DNA from: an uncultured Clostridia bacterium
GTDB lineage: Bacteria; Bacillota; Clostridia; Oscillospirales; Oscillospiraceae
DNA: 64,000 bases
NCBI GenBank assembly: GCA_946186375.1
Contig: CAMHMZ010000001.1
Coordinates: forward strand, 124,001 to 188,000
Direction: 5' to 3'
Part shown: positions 29,791-39,400 of the stretch, in pieces
Layout: every line of letters begins with the position of its first letter
Numbering within the stretch: position 1 is the stretch's first letter
Notes under the pieces: generated by a model
The model's database searches: none
The model's input: the letters and a program-made list of their open reading frames with translations, nothing else
Told to the model about the DNA's origin: nothing
Made by a program: the position numbers and the translations under genes

Positions 29791-30537
29791 ATGTTCTCAA
29801 ATCGCATTAGAAGGTTCGCACTTATTATCCTACTCGCAGGAATTCTTATGTCATTGTGCGCATGCACTGCTCCGGACCGGCCATCGCCGCTGGATGTTTC
29901 AACGACTGTTGACGTTGTCGGCGACGAAGACACGCAGCCGACAGAAGCACCTGCGGTGCAGGATAATAGAGAGACTGAGAATCCGTCTGAAAGCATTGCC
30001 GATGAAGAAGCCGAAGCTGTCGACCTGAACTGGTTGAGAGACAAGTATGCGCAGGCAGATATGAGTGCATACGAAAACATCGGAGATAGTGTGGATGGTG
30101 CGCATTTCGTAGAGATGACAACGGGAGAGTTCCTGGAGGAGCGCAAAGCAGAGAAAACATTTGTCGTTGTGTTCAGTCATGCTGGATGCCCACAGTGCCA
30201 GGGAGCGATCCCGGTACTTGGACAGTTTGCAAAAGAGAATGATCTGACTGTAGCCTATATAGATACGCGTAAGAATCCGGAATGGAGATCCAATAAAGAC
30301 ATCGACAATTATGATGAAATTGCGTATGAATTAGGCTACTACTTCGCAAAAGACGAGGACGGAAGTCCTCATATGTATGTACCCCACGTGTTCTTCATTA
30401 AAGACGGAGAGGTTGTGTTCGAGCATTTAGGCGCTGGTGCAACTTATGATGGCTCTGGAAACCCGCTTAACGAAGAGCAAATCAAGCAGCAGTTCGACCT
30501 CTATTTGAGCGGTGTAGAAGCAATGCTGCAGCCATAA
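29791..30537 (+). CDS. thioredoxin-fold lipoprotein (CxxC)
   Basis: lipobox MSLCACT; VVVFSHAGCPQCQGAIPVL; VPHVFFIKDGEVV. Confidence 0.85.
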   Translation: MFSNRIRRFALIILLAGILMSLCACTAPDRPSPLDVSTTVDVVGDEDTQPTEAPAVQDNRETENPSESIADEEAEAVDLNWLRDKYAQADMSAYENIGDSVDGAHFVEMTTGEFLEERKAEKTFVVVFSHAGCPQCQGAIPVLGQFAKENDLTVAYIDTRKNPEWRSNKDIDNYDEIAYELGYYFAKDEDGSPHMYVPHVFFIKDGEVVFEHLGAGATYDGSGNPLNEEQIKQQFDLYLSGVEAMLQP

Positions 30538-30549
30538 AAGAAATGTCAG

Positions 30550-30580
30550 CAAGAGCCTGGGTGGATCCCAGGCTCTTGTT
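30550..30580 (+). terminator. terminator-like hairpin
   Basis: CAAGAGCCTGGG-tggat-CCCAGGCTCTTG. Confidence 0.75.
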
Positions 30581-30710
30581 GTACCAACATACAACTTGTG
30601 GATGACGGGAAACTCTCACATTGATTGACATTATGGCGGTGCAGCGTAATAAACTAAAAGGTTTATGATTGCGTGAGCGCGAAATCTATATTTTTTAAGG
30701 AGGAATACTT

Positions 30711-33239
30711 ATGAAAAAACTCAAGCGAATTCTAGCTGCACTACTGGTGTGCATCACAATTTTCGGCATGATTCCGTCAGCCTTCGCGGAACAAAGCGGA
30801 GTAGATGTCGTAAACCACGCCCCGTCGTGGTACAAAGCAAAAAGCGAAAGTAACCCAAAATGGTTTCTGACAGAGAGCAATTATTGCCAATTCATGGCGG
30901 ACGTAAAAGCGTGGCGCGATGATAAGGACACGCCTTCTTCTGCGAAAGGAACTGTTAAGACAATCAGTTCTCCGAACTATATGGTTTATCTTCCGCCGAA
31001 CTATCAAACAAACGAAAATAAGGAACCTCTTGCGTATGACCTAGTGATTACAGTGGCCAGATTGAATGACACGGCCGCAGACACGGTGACTCGTACCATT
31101 GGAACAATTGGCGGTGTCAACTACGGTGTCCAATACAGAGATGTATACGATTACATGATATCGAACGGGCTCTGCAGACCGTTTATCTTAGCGGCGATTT
31201 CAGACGGCAATGCGGCTAATGTTAAATCAAATTTCGCAAACGTGGCAAAGGATGTCACAGAGCACTACAAAACCTACCAGCATTATTACAATGAACATAA
31301 AGGAGAATCAGATATCGGGTGCGCGAAAGATTACAGATCACATCAAATGATAAGCGCAAGTTCAAAGGGTTCGATAATCATGTCGAATTGGGGTTCAGCG
31401 AATTCAAGCGGAACACGAGACTCAGCGAACTACGCATTAAACGGTTGGCCGGAATCGGATGATTTCGCATATTATTCAAGATATGTTGCCACAGCTCCTG
31501 GGGCAACGTATGCAACTAGCGATTTGTGGAGACAAAGGACGAAGAGCGCCACGCCTGAAAAGGCTTGGACATGGGGAATGCACAGTGATAACTATTTCCA
31601 GATGCTGCAAATGCTTAGTGTTAGCATCATGGATGTTCATCATGATTCCGGGGAATGCGAATGTCATATCGGTAATTTGATCTCATTCAAAACAGCTTCA
31701 GCGAACACAAACACAACGAACGGGAATACTGCGTACTCGCTTAAGGGTGCGAAATTCGGTTTGTATTCCAAGGCTGCGTGCACTGAAGCCTCTCTGTTGG
31801 AAACTATGGTATCTGACGCGAATGGCAAAGTGGCGACGGCAAAGAGATATGAAGCCGGCACATACTACATCAAGGAAATCGCGGCGTCATCTGGATATGA
31901 GTTGGATTCTGCTGTGCACAAAGTCGTTCTTTCTGCGAACGGAACGCTATCTGGCGATGTGACGTTCAAAAAAACGCCTATTGTTGGGCAAATCAAGATC
32001 ACAATGAAGTCGAGTTCTCCTGATGTTACTGATGGAAATAGTTATTATAAATACAACGCCACTTATGGGGTATATGCAGATGCTGAATGTGAAGACTTAG
32101 TCAAATCGGTAAAGTTGGCGGCAGGGACGAATAAAGGTTCGGCAACAGTTGGCGGACTGCCGATCGGAAGGACATATTATGTGAAAGAGATCATTAATTC
32201 ACAAAACTTCACTTTGAGTGAAGCCGTGTCCGGCGGTATTAAATTGACGAGCAAGGCACCAGCAAAGTCTGTCACGATGAAGGTCAACCCTGTAACTGTC
32301 AAACTGAACATCACGATGGAGTCATCTAATACTTCAGTTACGAATAAAAATGATGCCTACAAATACAATGCTGTATATGGAGTCTACTCCGACTCTGATT
32401 GCGCAAATCTTGTTCAGTCCGTTACGCTGAGCGATTCTGGAGTCGGGGCAATCGCGAATTTGCCGATCATGGCGAAATATTTTGTAAAGGAAAAAGAAGC
32501 GCCGACAGGATTCGCTTTGAGCTCCACGGTTAAGTCTCAAGTGTTCACTTATGCATTCCATACGATTCGTAGCGCCGATTTAACGGTAGGGACGCTGTCA
32601 TACGCTGGAAAGAACACGTCAAATTCAAAGCGCTTACGCACAGGTTTTATTTACCTTGACGCCGGAACATATTATTTGAAGCGTAATAATGCTAACCTTC
32701 AATCTATGCGTTATGAATATGATGAGAACAAGTCTTTGGTTGTAAAGCAGTCAGCCTGGCATGGTGCAGATGGAATAGATTATTTCACACTGGCGAAGCC
32801 TGGGTATGTTCGCTTCATTTTCAGAAAGAGCGATAACAGCGTGATCGCTACGTCCGACTTTGCGCAAGCGGAAGGTATTCGTTCTTTCCAGAGCAACATG
32901 GAGATGACAAACGCGCCTAAGACCGGGAAAATCACAATCACAAAGAAGTCGAGCAACCCAGACGTAAGTGATGGGAACTCAGCTTATAAATACAACGCAG
33001 TATATGGTGTTTATGCCGACAATGAGTGTACACAACTTGTGAAAAAAGTTACCTTGACAAACGGCACAAACAAAGGCAAGGCAACAGTTTCCGGCCTTCC
33101 GCTCGGCATTTATTTTGTAAAAGAAATCTCCACTTCAAGTGGGTTTGCGCTCAACTCGAAGGCTTCAGCAGGAATCAGAATCACAAATACAGATCTGGCA
33201 AGATCTGTTACTATGTTAGGTACGCCTAACGCGAAATAA
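30711..33239 (+). CDS. secreted mosaic protein: esterase-like domain + Cna-B repeats + jelly-roll-like domain, no sorting signal
   Basis: signal peptide; NYMVYLPPNYQ...ISASSKGSIIMSNWG; repeats KITITKKSSNPDVSDGNSAYKYNAVYGVYAD; ends GTPNAK. Confidence 0.85.
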   Translation: MKKLKRILAALLVCITIFGMIPSAFAEQSGVDVVNHAPSWYKAKSESNPKWFLTESNYCQFMADVKAWRDDKDTPSSAKGTVKTISSPNYMVYLPPNYQTNENKEPLAYDLVITVARLNDTAADTVTRTIGTIGGVNYGVQYRDVYDYMISNGLCRPFILAAISDGNAANVKSNFANVAKDVTEHYKTYQHYYNEHKGESDIGCAKDYRSHQMISASSKGSIIMSNWGSANSSGTRDSANYALNGWPESDDFAYYSRYVATAPGATYATSDLWRQRTKSATPEKAWTWGMHSDNYFQMLQMLSVSIMDVHHDSGECECHIGNLISFKTASANTNTTNGNTAYSLKGAKFGLYSKAACTEASLLETMVSDANGKVATAKRYEAGTYYIKEIAASSGYELDSAVHKVVLSANGTLSGDVTFKKTPIVGQIKITMKSSSPDVTDGNSYYKYNATYGVYADAECEDLVKSVKLAAGTNKGSATVGGLPIGRTYYVKEIINSQNFTLSEAVSGGIKLTSKAPAKSVTMKVNPVTVKLNITMESSNTSVTNKNDAYKYNAVYGVYSDSDCANLVQSVTLSDSGVGAIANLPIMAKYFVKEKEAPTGFALSSTVKSQVFTYAFHTIRSADLTVGTLSYAGKNTSNSKRLRTGFIYLDAGTYYLKRNNANLQSMRYEYDENKSLVVKQSAWHGADGIDYFTLAKPGYVRFIFRKSDNSVIATSDFAQAEGIRSFQSNMEMTNAPKTGKITITKKSSNPDVSDGNSAYKYNAVYGVYADNECTQLVKKVTLTNGTNKGKATVSGLPLGIYFVKEISTSSGFALNSKASAGIRITNTDLARSVTMLGTPNAK

Positions 33240-33305
33240 ACCAGAGTTATGCAGACGCGTTATAGATAATGCTGCAGAACATAGAGATAAGCAATATACC
33301 GTTGG

Positions 33306-33340
33306 TAAGGGCCGCTTCATCCGAAGCGGCTCTTATTTTG
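33306..33340 (+). terminator. terminator
   Basis: AAGGGCCGCTTC-atcc-GAAGCGGCTCTTATTTT. Confidence 0.75.
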
Positions 33341-33474
33341 CGTTATTGCGGATATTGCAATCATCTTGTCTCAGCGTTGACAGCTAGCGGATTTGCCAGT
33401 AAAAAATCAGAGCGAGAACTATGCAAATTACAGCAAAGGAGGTCGCGCGGGTAGTGCCGTTGCGAAATATTGCC

Positions 33475-36400
33475 ATGGAAAAATTCAAAAGAATTATAGC
33501 AACACTTTTGTTGTGCTTATCTATATTTGATATGATCCCGTCAGCCTACGCTGATAAAGATGGCGGACCAAAGTCATCCGGTGGAGATAATACGAGAGAG
33601 GCTGCCCAAGTTCTGGACAGTCTATTAGGCGTGCAATCGGATGATGATGTGCCCGTTTCAAGTATTATAGATGCGTCGGACGTCGGCGATATTCTGTTTC
33701 CCGAGCAAGGTGCAGATGTGAAGCAGAGTGACGACAAGAAGAAATCGCCCACCGACGGAGCAAAAGAAGACGCAGAAGAAGCCGAGAGCAGTGCTGGCGA
33801 TCAGGCTGAGGTACAAGGCGAACAACCAAAAGAGCCAGTTGTTGAAGAAACGCCAACGCCAGAACAGCCGGAAGTCAAATATCCTAAATTTGCGCAAACG
33901 CAAACAAAGGACGGCGTTGTCATAAGTGTGACAGCCGCGAAGGGCGTCTTCCCCGAAGGATCATCTTTGCTGGTAAAAAGTGTATCAAAGAAGAACGCAA
34001 AGAAAGTGGAAAAAGCGGTTCAGGAAGAACGCTCTGACGACGTGAATGTCGTGTCTTCCTATGTGTTTGACATTTCGGTTTTAGACAAAGACGGGAACGA
34101 GATTCAGCCGAAGGACGGCAAACTTGTGAACGTGTCGTTCACGCTGGAAGACGTATTAAACAAAAACCTCGATGCACAGATCTACCATGTGCAAGAAAGC
34201 GCTGATGGTTTAAGTGCAGAAAAGCTGGCTACAAAAGAGAGCGAGGATACAGTTTCTGCTAAAACAGATGGCTTTTCATTTTACCAGGTAGAATTCACAT
34301 ATGGGAGCAAGCAATATGTGCTTCATGGTGGCGCGTCTGTGCCGCTCAAAACGATCCTTGAAGAGATTGGCTTGTCTGGCGATGTTGAAACTGTTACAAG
34401 CAGCGCGCCAGATCTCTTCTCCGTCGAAAAGAGAGATGGGGAGTGGATGGTTAGCGCAAACGAAGCATTTTCAACGACAGAATCGCTGCTCGTGACAATT
34501 GACGGGGTTGAATACTCTATTGTCGTGACAGACGCGCAAGATGCCAATGGTGTGGACTACGTGAATCATCCACCGTCATATTACAAAGCACGAGCTGCAA
34601 GTTGGTTCAGAACAGAGGCAAATTTCTGTGCATTCATGCAAGACGTTGCGGCGTGGCGTGATGACAGTGACACTCCTTCATCGGCAAAAGGCACAACAAC
34701 AACACGATCTTCTCCTGGGTCGGGTTACATGGTCTATCTCCCGCCGGACTATAAATCTAATGATACGACGGCTCCTTTCGCGTACGAGTTGATTGTCACG
34801 GTGGCGAGGTTGAACGACACTGCTGCTGACACGATAACAAGAGCAATAGGTACTGTGGACGGCGTTGCATATAACGTAAAATTCAGAGACGTATATGACT
34901 ATATGATCACGCACGAACTTTGTAGGCCGTTCATAGTGGTATCAATACCAGATATGGCTGACGGCGGTAAAATAAGGAGTAATTTCGACACCGTAATGGA
35001 TGACGTTCACACGCGGTACAAGACATTCCAGCACTATTATGAGCATATTAGCGAGACAAACTGCGCATGTGCTGCTGCTTATCGCCTACACCAGATGATT
35101 TATGCGGGTTCGAAAAGTTCAATAATAATGACGGATTGGGGCGCCACCCCATCAAGCGGTTCAAACGACTCGCAAAACTATCCGGTTACTGGTTGGAAAA
35201 GTTCTGCCGATTATGCGTATTATCTCAGATATGTTGCTACAGCTCCTGGGGCAACGTATGCAACTAGTGATTTATGGAAACGAGAAACAAAGAATGGAGC
35301 ACCGACAAAAGAGTGGGTGTGGTCAAAGCACGGCGACAATTTCCTTGAGATGTTGCAAATCATAACATCAGGAATTATAGACGTTCACAAAGATGTCCCA
35401 GAATGTCCATGCCAAGGTCCTTTGTCTTTAGCAAAGAAGTCATCGAGCACGAGTGTGACAAGCGGGAATAGCAATTATTCGTTGTCTGGGGCAAAATACG
35501 CCATATATGCGTCAAAAGCAAATGCAAACGCCGACACAAATCGTATAGAGACAATAACAACTGATGCAAACGGAAACGCGACGACGACGAAAGATTACAC
35601 GTATGGGAAAAATTATTTCATTAAAGAGGTTACGGCATCAAAAGGGTACCAATTGGATGATACCGTTCACACAGTGTCCCTAGACAAGAACGGAAACATG
35701 ACTGGCGATACGTCATTCAAAGAAGTTCCGATTACCGGTAAGATCACAATCACAAAAGTATCGGACACGCCCGCTATTTCTGACGATAATACAAATTACA
35801 AATACACAGCCACTTACGGCGTATATTCGGACGCTGCTTGTACAACTCTGGTTAAGTCCATAAAATTGACTGCTGGTACGAACAAAGGCACAGGCACTGT
35901 TACGGGCTTGCCGCTTGGGACGTATTACATCAAGGAAATCTACAACCCGCTCGGATTTAAGATAGATACGTCAGCGACATCTGGAATTTCAATTACGGCC
36001 ACAGCGACAAGTAAGTCCAAAACAGTTGAAGAAGTACCGGTCTCAATAAAGATCAAAATCACAAAAAAGTCTTCAAACGAGACGGTTACATCTGGCAACG
36101 ACAATTACAAATACAATGCGGTGTACGGCGTTTATTCGGACGCTGAATGCACGACATTGGTAAAGCGAATAACGCTTAATGCAACGACAGGCGAGGGGAC
36201 AGTTGCAAACTTGCCTATTGCTGACAACTATTGGGTCAAAGAAATCACGGCGCCGGAAGGGTTTACACTTAGTACGGCCATAAAGAAGCTGTCGTTTGCG
36301 TATGTATTTGACACTGTGACAGCATCAGGACTAACGGTTGGAGCTCTCTCAACGACGACAGGTGGTACCGTGTCAAGCTCCACAAGGCTTCGCACTGGAT

Positions 36401-39400
36401 ACATCTATTTAGATGCCGGAACGTACTACCTACAAAGGCAAAATGAGGATCTAGAGGTGCGCCGTTTTGAATATGATAGCAGCAAGACATTTCTCCAAAC
36501 GGAAGACGACTTTGTAGACGACACTGCAAGAAACTACTTCACTTTGGCGAACGATGGTTATGTGCGATTTGTTTTCAAAAAGAAAGATGACTCGGCTATA
36601 ACAACGTCGGATTTTGCGACCACTGAAAATATACGTTCATACCAGACGGCAATTGAAATGACCGACGCACCGAAGACTGGGTCAATTACGATCACGAAGA
36701 CATCAAGCGACACCAGTATTACCAACGGCAATACTGCTTATAAGTATAACGCTGTATATGGCATATATTCCAAGAGCACGTGCACAGCCGCTTCGCTTGT
36801 TCAGCAGGTGACATTGACGAGTGGAACGAACAAAGGTACAGCTACCGTTTCGGGTTTGCCGCTTGGGACGTATTATGTGAAAGAAATCGCCGCGCCGGAT
36901 GGTTTTTCAATCAGCACGGATGTTTCGGCTGGTATCACCTTGACTGCCACAGCATTGACGAAGTCGGTTGGTATGACGGACACGCCGAAGACTGGATCAA
37001 TTACAATTACCAAAGTCTCGAACAGCCCGGCTATCTCTGATGATAACACAAACTACAAATACACGGCAACATACGGAGTCTACTCAGACGCAGATTGCAC
37101 TAATCTTGTCAAGTCAATCAAATTGACAGCAGGAACCAACCAAGGAACGGGCACTGTGACAGGTTTGCCGCTCGGGACGTATTATGTGAAAGAAATATAC
37201 AACCCGACCGGATTTAAGATAAACGCATCTGCAACGTCTGGTATTGCAATAACGGCCGCAGCGACGAGCAAATCAGTCACTGTAAAAGAAGTCCCGGTTA
37301 CAATCAGAATCAAAATTACAAAAAAATCTTCGAATGAGACGGTCACGTTAGGCAACAGCAATTATAAATATAACGCAGTGTATGGGGTCTATGCGGATGC
37401 TGATTGCACAACGCTGGTAAAACAGATAACGTTAAATTCGTCCGGTGTCGGAACAGTTACAGACCTGCCGCTTCTATCAAAATATTATGTAAAAGAAATC
37501 ACGGCCCCAGCCGGTTTTACGTTAAGCACAGCCGTAAAGACTCTGACATTTGCATACACATTCGATACTGTAACTGCATCAGATCTGGCTGTTGGCGCCA
37601 TCTCAACTACGGGATTGAACTTATCAAGCACGAAGAGGCTGCGTACCGGGTACATTTATTTGGACGCGGGGACATATTACCTGCAAAGGCAGAACACAGA
37701 TTTGGAAGTAAGGCGCTACGAATATGATAGCAACAAGGCGTTCATTCAGTCGGAAGACGAGTTCTATGACAACACAGCAAGGAACTACTTCACTTTAGCT
37801 AATGACGGTTATGTCCGTTTCGTTTTCAAAAAGAAAGACGATTCCGATATGACGGCGGCAGATTTCGCAACGAATGAAGCTATACGTTCGTACCAGGATG
37901 CTATTGAGATGACCGACGCGCCGAAGACCGGGTCGATCACAATAACAAAAACATCAAGTGACACAAGTGTCACAGATGGTAACACCGCATACAAGTACAA
38001 TGCTGTTTATGGTATTTACTCCAATCAGGCCTGCACGAATGAGGTTGAGCGGATAACGCTAACAAGTGGAACCAATAAGGGCACCGGGACAGTGTCCGGA
38101 TTACCGCTTGGTACGTACTACGTAAAGGAGATCACTGCCCCGGCCGGCTTCAACATAAGCACTGCTGTGTCCGCTGGCATTTCAATCACGAACGCAAATG
38201 CTGGCACAACTCAAACCGTTGGGATGACAGATTCTCCAAAAACAGGTTCTATTACGATTACGAAGGTGTCAAGTGATCCTTCCGTATCCGATGGAAACAG
38301 CGCTTATCAATACACAGCGAAATACGGTGTGTACTCGGATAGCGCGTGCACGCAGCTGGTGAAAGACATTACGCTGACGAACGGCACGAACAAAGGTACT
38401 GGAACTGTGACCGGACTGCCTCTGGGTAAGACCTACTATGTGAAGGAAATCACTGCGCCAACTGGTTTCTCAATCAGTACAGAGGTTTCCGCCGGACTAG
38501 CCTTGTCGGTATCTGCGCCAACCAAGTCGGTGACGATGACGGATACACCAAAGACGGGCAAGATCACGATCACGAAGACTTCGAGTGATCCAAGCGTGAC
38601 TGATGGAAACTCGAACTATATGTACAACGCGAAGTATGGTGTATATTCCAGCAGTTCGTGCACCGCAGCGTCACTTGTGAAAGAGATCACACTGACAAAT
38701 AACGCGAGCGCAAATAAGGGCACGGGTACTGTAAGCGGCCTGCCTTTGGGAACTTACTACATCAAAGAGATCACCGCGCCTGCCGGGTTCAATATCAGCA
38801 CGACCGTGTCGGCTGGAATTGAGATAACATCCACGACAGCAAAAACCTACGCCACAACCGATGTACCGAAGACTGGGTCTATCACGATCACAAAAAAATC
38901 TGCTCAGCCGTCAATTTCAGACGGAGACACTTATTACAATTACACTGCAACGTATGGGGTATATTCCGACAGTGCGTGCACGCAGCTCGTAGACCAAATC
39001 ACATTAACAAACGATAAGCCCAACAACAGAGGCACAGGGACCGTTACGGGCTTGCCTCTTGGAACGTATTACGTAAAAGAGATTAAAGCGCCGGGTGGCT
39101 TCTTTATCAGCACAACGACGTCAGCCGGGATCAGCGTAACAAGTTCGTCGCTGACAAAATCGGTCACGATGACTGACGAGCCGATACTGATTACGATCAG
39201 GATCAAAAAGACGTCGACCAATCATGGAATCAGCGATGGAAACACAGCGTACAAGTACAACGCCGTGTATGGAATTTACAATGATGCGGATTGTACAGAT
39301 TTGGTACGCTCAGTAACCCTTGATTCTGAAACGAACATGGGCTATGCAATCGTAAGGGATCTGCCATTGTGGAACAGATACTACGTGAAAGAAATCACGG

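Noticed and set aside
35740-39200. CRISPR-like or non-coding tandem repeats
   Set aside because: Repeats are in frame and encode Cna-B-type domains
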